A DNA stretch of 64,000 bases from Daldinia sp. FL1419 (Eukaryota; Ascomycota; Sordariomycetes; Xylariales; Hypoxylaceae), in assembly GCA_025201765.1 (NCBI GenBank), contig MU623399.1, forward strand, positions 124,001-188,000. The letters run 5' to 3'. Positions 11,785 to 24,657 of this stretch are shown in pieces; position 1 is the first letter of the stretch; each line of letters opens with the position of its first letter. Both the position numbers and the translations under genes were made by a program. Below the pieces are notes generated by a model that was not told where the DNA came from, made no database searches, and saw only the letters and a list, made by a program, of their open reading frames with translations.

Positions 11785-13841
11785 GTTGAATGCAGAGTGG
11801 TTAACGGTTGGTTAAATAAGTAGAGCTAACATTCTAGTACTAGGCTGTTACAATACGTCGTCTTTCCGAGTACGAGGATGATGCGATGAAAAGAGATGTT
11901 CGTCTGAGGATACCTAAGGAAATGTGGAAGTAGGTGGGTTTACATGAAAGTCGAAGTAAGATTGATTTTGAGAAGATGAACTATTTATTTTAATGCTTGC
12001 GTTTCGTGGGTGGTGCCTTCAAGTTTCTTACGAGGCATCGAACGAAAGATATGGTTAAGGAAGTAACGCCCGTCATTCTATGTGACTGCCTTCGACAACC
12101 CGATCAGGTACATTTGGAAACAACGTCGATTTCAACAGTGACTAATGCTATTGCTAGGTGCGAAGAGGAAATGTACTTAACTTACCTTACACATGCACCC
12201 AACAGGTACTAATATCATGTACAAAGTATGCATGTGAGAGGTATTATTAAATCTTATCCTTTCAATTACATCATGAGGCCGCAAAAACGCGGGAAAGATG
12301 GGAATATTGTATATACCTAGGTTAGGTTAGTTATATACAGGTATATAAGATAGCGTGACCTAATTTAATAGAAAGCCTGGTAGTTACATATATCTTGATG
12401 ATGTGTTGAATCGTACCTACCTATCTACCTAAACGAGATGTTTTTCCGTTTATAGAGTGCAGAATTAGATACCGCGACTTGACGTACCTTTACGTGGTAT
12501 ATTACCTCGATTTATCGTGGCGTTGGGGCGGATGGCCAGATCCGGGGAAGCAGTGTAACAACGATGCCGCGATATTTGATGCTATTGATAGCCCAGCATA
12601 ACTTCCATAGCATGATATTGGCATCGGAATCTCTGAAATCCGGTTAGAAAATATACGGCTCGAATACCATTCAATTAAAACAGGCCTCTATATCGGCCTG
12701 TAATCGTCACTGATCTCTACAAGATGGACTTTACTTTCAGGTTGGATAGCCATTCTGGACGCGATCAAACGCGACTTCGAGACGATATGAATGAGTTGGC
12801 GCAAGACGTGGTGAACGCATTATCGGATAGACGCTGCTGGGGGGATAATAAAAATAAAACTCTTCAAATTAGGTTCGACGGGAGGTGGCTAATGAGGATT
12901 TTCTGCGATTAGAAACGTCTAATAAGCCTAGTCAAGAGTTGGGCGAATGCGAAACTTTGGTAGAATATATCGAGGTCGTATTAAACGACGATAATCACAG
13001 TACGATCACTATTGGAAGCGTGGGTTGTATATATGCGACAGGTGGTTTGCCACCTTGTAAATTCTGAAAATGATATGCTCCGAGACATAGTAAAATCAAA
13101 AGCCCAAATAGATAACAGGAACCCAGCGAATGACTGTTCCCTATAGAAATTTCCGTGACGAGAATTCGTTAAGCGGATTATAGGCCGACCAAGACGAACA
13201 AGCCTGCGCGACAAGTGTGACAATATGCAGCGTTTGGAGGCCACGAGAAGTGGTACCGTTCCTACAAATCCCTGTTAACGAGCTTTGATTGGTTGGACAA
13301 CAAGGGGTCAAGTCCCAAAGCGCCCTTGGTTAAGCGCTGCCCGGATTTCAGCCACCAATGAAAAGTCGAGTTGATCTAAATAAAATATATCTTATTGCTT
13401 GACTCCCGCAGGAAAGACAGTGGCATCCGACGCGTCCAATGAGGATTATAGGAAAGTACCGGGGCCCCTGAAATCTTAATTGCCAGCGGTGCATTGAGTT
13501 TCTGTAGGAGAAGAGCTAGAGACATTGTCTAGGTTTTTATCAACACCCACCATGCATATCTCGTCACATCATTGGGATGTCTGTACAGAATGGTCTTTCC
13601 AAGCGCCTCAACTATCTATCCCCACCAGGAGGACCTGTTCTTTCATAAGTACCAAGAGCCCCCATGTGGCGTGATACAAGTCCTGGTTTTCTTCCTGCCT
13701 TCGATCTTGTCCCATATGACTGGGTGAGGTTTGCTTAAAATCTGTAGCGGCCGCCTTACGTCGTCCTACGTTGTCCCACAAAGAACCAGAGTATCGGCTC
13801 TCACTAATATTCCTTTTCTTTTTCGCTAGTGCAAGTTCACC
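11785..13841. other. 2-kb spacer with no convincing gene
   Basis: Only frames below 90 codons occur. TACCTA-type motifs occur near 12300-12430. A possible gene remnant at 12724-13067 is listed separately. The right end carries the promoter of the membrane-protein gene. Confidence 0.55.
12724..13067 (+). pseudogene. Possible frameshifted gene remnant
   Basis: An open frame from the ATG at 12724 (MDFTFRLDSHSGRDQTRLRD and onward) ends at 12912, and an overlapping frame (NEDFLRLETSNKPSQELGEC and onward) continues to 13067. Joining them needs a frame change near 12880-12890 and no splice sites fit well. Hydrophilic, protein-like composition is the only evidence. It could equally be chance. Confidence 0.2.
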
Positions 13842-14380
13842 ATGGCGACCTCTACTTCGGACCCTTTCCCGCTGGCGACGGATGAACCCTACAACGAAGG
13901 CGATAGTGGACCGGGCTCGATCAGCTCTGGTGGCAGCATCGATGATTCTGCGGGGGCATCTGGAAGTAGCCCTGGAGTTGTCCAAATTTCCCACGGTGCG
14001 ATAGTGGCAATAATAGTTGTCGTTGCTGTTGTTTGCGTGCTCGGTAGTAAGTATTTCCTCCATCTTTGCTAACTTGGATGAGCTAACGCAGCGCAGTCTC
14101 TACAGCGGTGCTCTTTTATCTAGCTAAGAAGAGGGAATGGAAGGTCAGAGAGAGCATCCGGCGTTCGGCAAGGAAGGTAGTCACCGCTCTCACACCCCGT
14201 CGATCGGAGTTCCCAAGGTCGGTTAAGGAGTCATCTGGTAACTCATCCCGAGGCCGCCTTCGTTTGGATGAGGTACCGCCGACGCCTAGGTTGCGACCTG
14301 AGGACGTTGAGAAGGGCCTCGCTCAGATGACTACCCGAGAGAGTTCAGAGAAGGGGGGCAAGAAATGGACGAGGAAGTAA
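13842..14380 (+). CDS. Small single-pass membrane protein, unknown function
   Basis: Two exons (13842-14046, 14097-14380) are joined across a GTAAGT..GCAG intron and give 162 residues. The start codon sits in a good CACCATGG context. Residues 1-50 are Ser/Gly/Asp-rich. Residues about 51-77 (from HGAIVAIIVVVAVVCVLG to ISTAVLFYLA) form one strong transmembrane segment that is created only after splicing. The remaining 85 residues are strongly basic (KKREWKVRESIRRSARK), which predicts a cytosolic C-terminal tail by the positive-inside rule. There is no cleavable signal peptide. The architecture is common in fungal proteins of unknown function. Confidence 0.8.
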
Positions 14381-14552
14381 ATAATCGCACAGTGCAGACT
14401 ATTTTAGGCTGGCTAGGGTTACTTGGGAAGATATAGGCGTCGAGTTGGTTATGGTATCTAAATGACCTCTTTCATAATTGGGGAATGGAGTCCGGTAAAG
14501 CGCCAAACGACTTCTTAAATTTGTATGAATATCGCTAGTAAACCAGTGGGCA

Positions 14553-16726
14553 TTAAAGTCGCCTGAAGACGTTGGCGCTAGCACTTCGTCGTGGGTCAGT
14601 TCGTCTATCTTTGGGTTGGCTTTTTGGGGCATCGTCATTCTTCTTCTTTCTAGAATCCGGGACGAATGTGACCTGTCTCTCTCCCACCACGTCGTCATTT
14701 CGAACTTTGCTAGTTCTGCCCGACTTTTGAACTCTTGAACCTAGAGAAACGTCCTTTGATGAGCGACCGCCTTCCCGATTAGACGAACTGATGCGCATAA
14801 CCATTTCTTTCTGCGTAGACCTTTTATGAGTTATTTCATCATCGCTCTCGTCTGTATCGCTCAACTGCTCGCTTTCATCCGAGGATTGCGCACCGGGGAC
14901 TTTGCTCTTTACACCGGTCTCTGGATCAACCTTTGTGCTAGGATTGAGGACTTGGAACTCGCGACTGGTTTCGTCAATCTTGAATTCTTCGTCTTCGAAT
15001 AGACGGGTGAATCGTTCGTCTCCTAGCACGCCAGCAGTCGTATCGACATGTGCTCGCTTTTCTTGTCGCTTGAGCAATTTATCGACCAACTTTTGATTGA
15101 CCTTGACCTTCTTATTACCACGGATGCGACTGGCACGCTCCTTTTCAACCTTCTCCTTAATGCGTTTAGCGCGTTCCTCTTCCATAGCGTAGGGGTTGGC
15201 GATCAAGCGGGCTTGCTCGTATAGCTTAGAGGCGACAAAGTAGCCGTGCATATAAGGACGTAGCAGGTTTGTCTTTCCGATCAAGTGGGCCAGGCTGAGA
15301 GATTTCAACTCCGGTAATGTTAGGAACTTAAAGTTGTCGTATTGATCAGTGCTAATCTCCTCGGCCATCTCTTCAACCATATTGTCAAGGAAGGAACACC
15401 ACCGCGGAGCAGAACCTAATTGTGGGATAAAGAAACTATGAAGGGGCTTGCCCTCGTTGGCTGTAAGGATCATTCCCGTATTCTTGCACCATGTGACGAA
15501 GTTGATGTCGACTAATGGCTCGACAGAGGTCCAAGTTTCACCATCAAGCTCGTCCCAAATCTTGATCATTTGTTTATCGGCGGACAGGACTTTCTTCTCC
15601 TGGGAAGACGTGGTCATGTGGATAAGGCTTTTTATTGGGAATCCTGGTCCGTGATCCTTTTGTAATAATGGCTTTGGGCTTCGAAGATCGAAAAGTTTGA
15701 TAAGTCCATTCGATGTACCAGTCGCTAACGAAAGGCCGGAAGGGTTAAAGTCGAGGGCGGTTATTTCACCCTCTTGACCGCCAAGTATAGCAACTCGTGA
15801 CTTAGATCGTGAGTCCCAGAATTCAACGGATCCAATCGATGTACCGAAGGCCAACAAGTTGTGGCTATTCTCGGCAATCGCTGCTGTATTAACGCTGCCG
15901 ACACCGATACTGCCCTGTAGTCCGGATTCTACACCATGGTCGGATCCTACGTCAATTTGATATGATTTCATGAATCTTCCAATCTCGAGGTTCATCCGAA
16001 AGACTTCACCATGGCCATCGGAATCTAGTCCGACCGAGGGAACTAGTGCTTCGGTGGCGTGCCGATCGTAAACGAGGTCTCTTCCGTACCTAGGTAGCCG
16101 TAACTCGTAGTGACAACCGGCGGGGGTCTATGATACGTTAATATATTTAATTCGCGCTTTGATCGTCGTGACTTCAAGATTGTCAAATACTAACGTGAAA
16201 CTCAAGCTTTCGATCACTCTGTAAATGTAAGGACTTTGTGTAATCGGTCGAGAGAAGAAGGAATGTCGTATTAAGAGATTTTGTATGCCTTGCGAATGAT
16301 AAAGAAAGATGAGGTAGGTAATGGACATGAAATTGTGGTTTGTCTATTATGTGTTAATGTTAATGTTATTCTGAAAGTACGAAGATTGTGCCTTCTCGCT
16401 GTTGAAAATAATGGCATCTCTTCTCGTGGGCTGTTATCGCGACGTACATGTTCCAGTAGACATAATCCAGTCATTGTCCTCCGAAACTCTAACACATTGG
16501 CTAGCCTCTTCAAACTCAAAGTCCTGAAGTAGCTCTATTCGGTTTTGGTACTCGGGATCCGACTTTAAACTGCGCTTTCGTCGACGCGCGAGCCTGTAAG
16601 TTCCTAGTTAGTAAATAATTCTTGTTGAAGGAGATACCAATTGTCCTACCAATCTGGTAAAGGTCGCGCAGTGTTAGCGCCGGCTATTGTGTACACTGAC
16701 ACATCTCCTTGGTTAGTAACCTTCAT
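14553..16726 (-). CDS. enp2: Ribosome biogenesis protein Enp2 (NOL10 family)
   Basis: This is a nucleolar WD40 protein needed for 40S subunit maturation (small-subunit processome). Four exons, complement(14553-16127, 16195-16343, 16448-16593, 16650-16726), give 648 residues. The N-terminus carries VYTIAGANTARPLPDW, then RRRKRSLKSDPEYQNRIELL and DFEFEEAS, all typical of Enp2. Next come KPQFHVHYLPHLSLSFARHT, TKSLHLQSDRKLEFH and YELRLPRYGRDLVYDRHATE. The middle holds the WD40 blades. The NUC153 motif DERFTRLFEDEEFKIDETSR is near residue 470. The C-tail is charged and disordered. The three upstream exons are short (77, 146 and 149 nt) but their phases and motifs are unambiguous. It is divergent from Mediator subunit 13, with about 760 bp between start codons. 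Confidence 0.95.
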
Positions 16727-17489
16727 GGCGAGGTTATATCTGCCAACAGAGGTTACGTTGTGGTAAAAGAAACAGAAAGCGACCAAACAATGTGTAGAAA
16801 GAAAAAAAAAAAGACCAGGCCAAATGCGAAGCTCACAGGGAAGAGAGTTAGAGGGGCGATAAGTAGAATTTTAGTGGAGATAGAGGCTCGATAAGGTAGC
16901 TTAGTTCATGCATAAACGCGAAGATCCACTATGAAATGCGCCCGATAGTTAATTGGTCCCAGCCACAACACTGGACCTAGCTGCCCGTGTTCCAGCCCCA
17001 ACGCCCGGAAATATAGGCTAGGTACCTAGGTACTTTGTACGTGACCCTCAAAGATTCCTCAGCATCTCTTTTATTATCTACCATCCTCCATCCCTTCCAT
17101 ATGACAACCATCCGGCCATGACCACATATAACCGGCCAATGCTGTGACCAGTTTTATGATACACGGAGCTATAACTCGATCGCATACATACCCTTCTACC
17201 AAAACTCGCCCTAGTTCGAAATCTTCATGGCACGATAGTCATTTCCCTATCTGTGAGAGTGTTCGTTGTGTGCTTCCATCTTCGCATTGCCCTTTCTTCA
17301 CTAGGCGTAGCGGAGATGGAGTTCGGCATGTGTTCGAGACCTCAGAGATTGAAACTAATTCACCTACCTCGCTCTGTTCATTGTACCTTATTCTTGCGTT
17401 AGATATATCTTGTTTATGGGAGCTCTGTCTGTCGGCTGCTATACGAAAACGACAACTACCGCATCGGAATGATTGATACGATTTACGAT
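16727..17489. other. Bidirectional promoter region, enp2 / med13
   Basis: This spacer lies between two divergent housekeeping genes. It contains an A-rich run near 16801 and a palindromic CTAGGTACCTAGGTAC stretch at about 17019-17034. The 110-codon frame at 17144-17476 has no recognisable features and was not called. Confidence 0.6.
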
Positions 17490-20400
17490 ATGGACACTGG
17501 CGAATATGAGACTAATGCATTAGTAATTGTGAGTACGAAACGCGACGATCTACTCAGTACCAGCCCATCTACTAACTACAGCATGAATATAATGTAGAAT
17601 AATATATCGTCTATTAATTTCGCCTTCTACGATCCCGTCACTCCAACATTAACCTCTCTTGGTTCTCACGCGCTCGAGCTTGAGGCTGCGCTCCGGAAAG
17701 ATGGCTTCTTAGCATGTTTTGATACGGTCCGACGGGGCATGTGGTGTTTCATTTTGCTACATAAAGACGGGTTACAGGGAGGCCAATCCAGAATCCGTAC
17801 GTTTCCCAAGACGGTCGGGAGTGCTGGCTTCACCTTTTCCCTAAGTGAGGAGGGCACTTTTGAATCGGCTACGCTCGTCAAAAATCGCCCGCATGGCCCA
17901 AATGCTGCTAATACTCCAGCGAGCTCATCGTCCTCGACCGGGTCGGCTGCTCTGGATTCGGCCTACAGGAACATGCAGTCCGCCACTTTTGCGTCAACTC
18001 AGCCATTTTCCACTTCGAGCGATCAAGAGGCGAAGCTAATCACATCTGCCGATTCAAAAGCTTCTTCTTCGACGTCAATCAAGGACGTCTACGATCACTT
18101 CATCTGTGCTACCTTATCTGCTGTATCTTCTAGCTTTTGTGCTAACACCGGTGCCATTCCCTTAAGCTCTCGGACTCTTCTTCTTTCGAAGCCTTCTCGT
18201 GACGACTACATTACCGCTCCTTCGATCCTCGCTTCCCTGCGCGTATATCTCACAACAACTGGTAGCCTTGTTATAACCTTTGCGCTTTCTTTAGCTGAGG
18301 GTATAATAAATTTGTCTCAAAGTCTTGGACACCCTTTTTCGTCTCTTGGTGTTACAGTCTTAGCTGCGCCGTTGGGGATGTTCGCTACTTGCCACCCTGT
18401 CACTATATCTGATACCATGGCAACCGAAGGTAGCTTCGGTCAATCCCCTGATACCCAAACTGTGAAACATAGGTCAGAGAGGGATGATGGCCCGTGGAGG
18501 AATGCTTGTGCGAAATTTCTCCAAGCTCGTAATATACCGTCTTCCTCCTACGAATCTCAAAGTTGGATTAGTCTTCAGCGGATACGAAGAAAACCAACAG
18601 AGCAGAATACAGATGGAAAAAGGACCCCTTTATTAGCTACTTCAAGCGTATCGTGGCCGTCTAGCTTGTGCTTCTGCAAGATGTTTTCGCGACTGGGCAT
18701 CGGAGGCGAAGGGGATGACCTTTCGGGCTCCGAATTTGACCGGAACTATGATACTCTGAAAGTTGCTAAGCAATGGTTTTTAGACGCGGAGGAGCGGGAT
18801 GAAGCTCTACTTAAAAATAAAAGGGAGAGGGACGCCGCTATAGCTCACGAAATTTCACTAGGAGATGGTCAAGGTCAACATACGAGTGGTCTCTCGCCGC
18901 TGGCCTTACAACGATCTACCAATACTGGTGTGCCCGCTGGTTTGTACCCGACGCCCCCGGATGGTGGTGCCCATAATATTGTTGGTGCAACGCCCTCTAT
19001 AGACGGCACCGCATCCAGTCCTGGCAATAACGCGACCACATCTGCGATGGATGTTGACGGGACCCGTAACGTGCCCTCCTTTGGGGATCATTGGGAGAAT
19101 ACAGATGCGAAACGCGAACGCACAGGGGCCTCGTTTGAGTCCGAAAATCTTTTTGGTGAATTGGGTCCCGATATGTTTGGAGACACCGATATCACCGAAG
19201 CTGATTTTAATTTCTTTGACGAACAGCCTGGTGATATGGGTCTAAGTTCTCTCGATCTACCCGGAATTCCCAATCCAGATCCAAGCTTGGATATTACGGT
19301 TGGCCTTCCAACAACGCAAGAGTCCCAGGCCAAGGCAGAAGCTCCGGACATTCGTTCAACTAATGTCACTTCACCGATATTTACGAAACCTGAGTTGAGA
19401 CACGCACGGAGCTCATTAGGGGACGAAGCGCGTCGTCAAGCTGGATCGGATATAAGTAGATTTCAGTCTGCCAGTGTTAAACGACCTGCTAGTCCATTCA
19501 ATCCGGATACCGTGTTTAAGAGGATTAAAGCGTCTCTCGATAACGACCATGCTGTTGAGTTGAATTCTCGCATAAAACCGTTTTCTCATAGCAGTATATT
19601 TGATAAGGTCAATTTTGGGCCCTGTTTGTCAGCGGTGAACAGTAAATACGAAGGAAGCGGGCGGTTCGATTATTCCGTTGAGCGATTAGAGAATGTTAAG
19701 TTTTCCGGTTTAAATGAGCCGCCAACAACGAACTATCTGCGCCGTCACGCCAAATCTAAGAAACCTTCAAAGGAGCTTCCCGGAAAGATCGGACATCTTC
19801 TAATACGCCCGCCTAGTGCTCAAGTCCCCGTATCGAATCGACCAAGTCCTTCGAACCTCGAAGAAACCCATTCGGATGCCGATGAGATCAGTCTGGTGTC
19901 AGATCAGGATGATATAAGCTACGATAGTGATGAGCCGCTATCTCCTGTAAAGTCTTTGAGTGTGAGACGACGGCTGATTGATGACGACGGGGAGTCCCTC
20001 GCTACTTCATTTAAAGATCTCGAATCCATAGACCTAAGCTTGCCTCATCCACCGCTCGATTTACCACAAACATGCAAGTCCGAGGCAGATTTTCCACTCA
20101 CAAAATACTTTGCTGACCCGGAACCACCGCTCTTCTCGCCATCTTTACCAGATGACCAGTTGATAATGGCAGCACAAATCCTAACGGACCAATTTTCCAC
20201 TTCCACTTTTTTGAACAATGCAACATCTCAGCTATTAGAATCCAGAGTTGATCAACGCCGTCAGCTCACAAATCTTACGCGCAGATCAATTCATGATGTT
20301 AAATCTAGTCTTCCTCCATGCCTTGCAAGTGCTACTGAGTACCAGTTTCGTCCCTTCATCGAATTACAAGACGTACCCCTTCTCGGGCAACCAACAAGAA

Positions 20401-22067
20401 TGCAACCAAGGCCACCGGGAGCAGACCAGTTAAGACCAAGCAATTTGTTTCAAATCCCGTCGCCACATTTTGAGTTACGACGATACGAGTCAAAATTATC
20501 GGTTTTGCCGTCCGCCGTGACTTTCTGGGAGAGTCTTGGACTAAGTCCGTCTCCTGGAAATAAAGATATCAATGCCCTCTGTATCTTTCCTAACTATGAA
20601 GGCATGGTGGATGATATGCTTATGTTCACAGATAGGATGCGCAGCATTTATGAATCGTTAAAATTGGGTTCATTCGGCCGTCTTCCAACGACGTCTGGTG
20701 TGGAGAATGGTATGTTTCCCATCGCTGTCGAGAAAGACCCAATTCCATTTAGCAAATCGTCGTCTTCTCTACGACCCTCCGTAGCTGCTTGCGTTCATAA
20801 AATCTGCCATGCGCTAGCATCAACGATGGTAGAAGAGACTAATTTTGTTGTATTCTTCGTCTATTCACCGGAAGCTGCCGGATCGGCAGTAGAATGCTGC
20901 GCCGCATTTAACCAAATTTTCGAAGGATACAGAAGATTGCTTTCTAACAAAAAATCAACCATCGTGAATGAAATGACCCTACAGCTAATACCTCAAGATT
21001 TTATAGCATCTTCTTGTTCAGTCGCTATGCCATCCCCGTCGGAATTGTGTAAGCTAGCGATGGAGATATATGATAGGTGTACCCAATTTAGTGGTGCAGG
21101 ACCGACTCCGTCAATAATGCTTGAGCAACCTCCGCCAAGAATCATTGATTTCAAATTGACAACTCATCCGTCCGCGTCGCTGTTGCACGAGAACACTTGC
21201 CTCCACGTTGCATATGCGCAAAGCATAGATGGGAGGTGGGTTACAGCGGCCTGGACGGATAATAGGGGCAGTCAACAAATGACAGCATCCTACTGTCTAG
21301 GAAGAAAAGGAAAGTGTCTATCAAGGCCGATTGCGGATATTGCAACAGAGATCTGGAATGCAACGCATGACTTCATATCTACATGGAAGGTGCATTGGCG
21401 AATTATTATCGCAAAATCCGGCATAATGGAACAATCCGAGATAGAACTCTGGTCTGCTCTGGCTCAAGCAGAGTCGAGGGCATCTATCAGCTTAACACTA
21501 GTCGTAGTGGATACCAACCCATCTATGCAACTCCTCCCCCCAGCAGTTAAGATATCAAATAATGCCTTGTCTGTATTTTACAGTACGCCGGTTTCAACGC
21601 CGCAAGGGTCTACGGTCTCGCCGGAGCAGAGTGGCAACCCCCTCACGCCCATGCGGGAGAATGCACCTACAAGCACGCCTACACCCAGTGGAGATATCAA
21701 TCCAGAGGCGGATGGCGACACCACCCTAACCGAAATCACCGATCAGACGTGGGGGGCTGTCCTATCGCACAGATTGAATAACTCGGCTTCCTTGACGGAG
21801 CTGAATCCAGCACTTATCAGCGGGTATCTGGTGAAACGCGGTGGAATACGAGTCGAAGACCCTCCTGTCGTCTTAGAGGTCAACCTAATCCACAATGAGG
21901 GAAACCCTCGAGCATACGAATCCCTATTAAGGGAAATATTGACGTATTACCGAGGGCTTGGGACTCTAGCTAGAGCCCGTGGCATGGTGGAAAAGGAAGC
22001 TGATGCTCGGCCATGGCATATTGCCGCGGCTGAGAAGGCGGTTAAAGCGTTGTATATGTTATTGTGA
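17490..22067 (+). CDS. ssn2: Mediator of RNA polymerase II transcription subunit 13 (Ssn2/Srb9)
   Basis: This is the large subunit of the CDK8 kinase module, which represses or tunes Mediator at promoters in the nucleus. Two exons (17490-17528 and 17598-22067) give about 1502 residues, in the family range. Exon 1 encodes MDTGEYETNALVI, joined in phase 0 to NNISSINFAFYDPV, the Med13 N-domain start. A long Ser/Pro-rich acidic middle follows (DDLSGSEFD, then ENLFGELGPDMFGDTDITEA) with KRPASPFNPDTVFKRIK. The conserved C-terminal half has FVVFFVYSPE, MLEQPPPRIIDFKLT, RWVTAAWTDNRGSQQMTASY and LPPAVKISNNALSVFYSTP, which are Med13_C hallmarks. The frame is uninterrupted across 4.4 kb. The N-terminal exon is inferred from phase and sequence fit. 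Confidence 0.93.
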
Positions 22068-22895
22068 CGTATGACATTCACCATGCGCGAGGTGCCATTA
22101 CGTGTAAAAATGAGTTTTTTGCCCGGTTGGGCAGGTTGTTAGCAATACATCAAGATATCAACCCCCATTTTCCAGCTCACAAATAGTTTCTCGGGCATTA
22201 GATTAATACTTTTTCTGCGTCTCTCGGGATTTAATCAGTTTGGGTACCGGGGAGGTAACGGAAAAAGCAAAACTCAAGCCACTATCATGTGTGCGTGACT
22301 TTAGAAGGGTATAAAAAGCATCGGTTGGTACCATCGAAACCAATCATTACTCATCCCATTTTCGTCATTGTTAGGGGACAACCTGGTACAATGTGATAAA
22401 TCATCATCATCTGCGGGGTGTAACGAGCTAGAACAACCAACCTTAGTTCGGATGCGGAGATGAGAACAAAAGAAGTTCGTTGGCTCAGAGGGTCGTGATC
22501 GAAACCCAAGAGGTTACACCAACGCCACGAGACTGATTCCCCAGGTTCTCCAACAATGATTGGTGTCACGGGCAACACAATAGAGTACACACCATTATGT
22601 ACCTCTCCACACGAATATCAGCCCTCAACTCGACTAGACTCGACGGCTAGCTGCACCACGGTTGTTACCGTGTATAGCCGTGGGTAATACTATGGGATAT
22701 CAAGTATAAGTTGCTACTCATCGACGAGTTTCTTTATTTTTCATCATCCACCCACAGACTTAAAACGTGCTGTGCTGATTTATTGCCAGAACTTGCATCT
22801 ATTCCTGCCCCTATTCAGGGACTTGTCGGTGATTTTACTGTCGACTTCCGTATATCCTGTCTCTACCAAGTTCTTTAATAATTTATACTGTCATC
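22068..22895. other. Spacer and promoter of the monooxygenase gene
   Basis: No gene was seen. A TATAAAAAG element lies at 22310-22318, about 580 bp before the start codon, probably too far to be the core promoter unless the 5' leader is long or spliced. A pyrimidine-rich stretch precedes the ATG. Confidence 0.5.
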
Positions 22896-24341
22896 ATGGG
22901 TTCGCTACCAGGAAAGGCCAATACTTCTGAAACCTTCGACTTAATTATCGTAGGCGCAGGGGTATCTGGTATCAACACTGCCTATAGACTCCAGACAGAG
23001 ATTCCGCGAGCTACCTTTGCCGTATTTGAAGGCCGCAACAGTGTCGGAGGCACCTGGGACCTCTTCAAATATCCAGGTGTTCGGTCGGACACGGACCTCT
23101 ACATGTACGGGTTTACCTGGCACCCCTGGCCATATCCCAAAGCCATCGGACAGGGAAGCCAAATAAAGCAATATCTCGAGACATGTGTGTCTGAGCACGG
23201 CCTCGATCGTTATATTCGGTTCGGGCATAAAGTGCTTTCTATGAATTGGTCGTCAAAATCAGCACAATGGACCGTGACAGTGAGTCACGACGGTGCTCTC
23301 AAGGAGTACAAAGCACGCTTCGTGATTCTGGGGACGGGATACTACGATTATGATACCCCACGACAGACTCATATCCCTGGCATCGAAAACTTTAAAGGCC
23401 AAGTCGCTCATCCCCAATTCTGGCCAGAAAAGCTCGACTATAGTGGCCAAGACGTAGCCATTATTGGCAGCGGAGCGACAGCAGTTACGCTTGTGCCCGC
23501 TCTATCGAAGAAGGCCAGGAACGTTACTATGATACAGAGAAGCCCTTCTTATATATTGTCAGTTCCTGACGATGACACCCGCCCAGCATGGATGCACCCG
23601 TTCCTGCGAGTATGGAGCGTCCTCGTCTCTTGGTTCGTTATATTGGTCTGCAGATACTATCCTCTCTTCGCAAAGAACTATCTTATCAATAAGACACTCC
23701 CACAACTGCCAAAGTCTCTCAGTCTTGAGCCCCACTTTATGCCTCGATATTCCCCCTGGGAACAACGCCTCTGCTGGGCTCCTTCAGGGGACTTTTACAA
23801 AGCTCTTCATAACCCAGGGACAAGTATCGTAACAGGCGCAATCAGGCGTGTTACGGAAAACGCAATTGAGATGGATAACGGCCAAATGATTAAAGCCGAT
23901 GTTATAGTCCCAGCAACCGGGCTGAGGACAGTGTTCGGCGGAAAGATTGATATAAAAGTGGATGACGAAAAGATCGAGTGGGGTGGCAGACTCATCTGGA
24001 ACTTCTCATTGATCCAGGACATACCTAATATGATGATTGTGATGGCATACTTTAACATCCCATGGACTATCAACGTGGACATTGCTACTAATCGCTTTTT
24101 CCGAGTCTTGAAGCACATGCAGAAGCGTGGCGCCAGGACAGTCGTCCCACGTGTTCCGAAGGACTCAACTATGAAAACCGAGCCATTTTGTCCTCTCACG
24201 TCTACCTACTATGCCGAGGTAGAGGATAGAATGCCGAAATATGGCACAATTGGACCATGGAAAAGAAAGGATAATGTTCCCTTTGACTACGTGAATGCTC
24301 GCTGGGGAGACGCTACTACCGGCTTGGAGTTCAGCCCCTGA
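22896..24341 (+). CDS. FAD/NADPH-dependent Baeyer-Villiger-type monooxygenase
   Basis: This is a class B flavoprotein monooxygenase that would oxidise a ketone or similar substrate using NADPH and O2. It is a single exon of 481 residues. The FAD Rossmann motif GAGVSG is at residues 20-25. The Baeyer-Villiger fingerprint FxGxxxHxxxWP is intact as FKGQVAHPQFWP at 166-177, and the NADPH Rossmann motif GSGATA begins at about 191. VGGTWDLFKYPGVRSDTDLY is the usual block after the first Rossmann fold, and ILGTGYYDYDTP corresponds to the linker motif. All catalytic signatures are present, so the protein should be active; the substrate cannot be deduced. A short-chain dehydrogenase lies 0.7 kb downstream on the same strand, a pairing common in alcohol/ketone catabolism and secondary metabolism. 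Confidence 0.9.
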   Translation: MGSLPGKANTSETFDLIIVGAGVSGINTAYRLQTEIPRATFAVFEGRNSVGGTWDLFKYPGVRSDTDLYMYGFTWHPWPYPKAIGQGSQIKQYLETCVSEHGLDRYIRFGHKVLSMNWSSKSAQWTVTVSHDGALKEYKARFVILGTGYYDYDTPRQTHIPGIENFKGQVAHPQFWPEKLDYSGQDVAIIGSGATAVTLVPALSKKARNVTMIQRSPSYILSVPDDDTRPAWMHPFLRVWSVLVSWFVILVCRYYPLFAKNYLINKTLPQLPKSLSLEPHFMPRYSPWEQRLCWAPSGDFYKALHNPGTSIVTGAIRRVTENAIEMDNGQMIKADVIVPATGLRTVFGGKIDIKVDDEKIEWGGRLIWNFSLIQDIPNMMIVMAYFNIPWTINVDIATNRFFRVLKHMQKRGARTVVPRVPKDSTMKTEPFCPLTSTYYAEVEDRMPKYGTIGPWKRKDNVPFDYVNARWGDATTGLEFSP

Positions 24342-24657
24342 TTGAGATGAGTGATCTTAGGAATGATTGGTGATGTCTTGACTTGGAATTTATGTGCGTA
24401 GTGGAAGGAATGATTCTCTAAATGAGAGTGCGATAGGAAGGACTCGGATTATAGGAATTCAACACTATGTATCTACCCAAAGTGTATAACGCTCCTTTAA
24501 CCTAGGTACCAATGAGCTCACAGTAGTCTTTACAATACAATTTCCTTGTGCTTTAAGCTGTCCCGTCTTCCCCACCTGTTTACCCGGGCCTTGTCAGTGG
24601 ATTATTTCTAATGCCTATGTCCGAATTCATGCTCTGAAGGAAATAAGAGCGCTCATT

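Noticed and set aside
17144..17476. 110-codon frame in the enp2/med13 spacer
   Set aside because: No motif, unlikely composition, and it lies in a promoter region.
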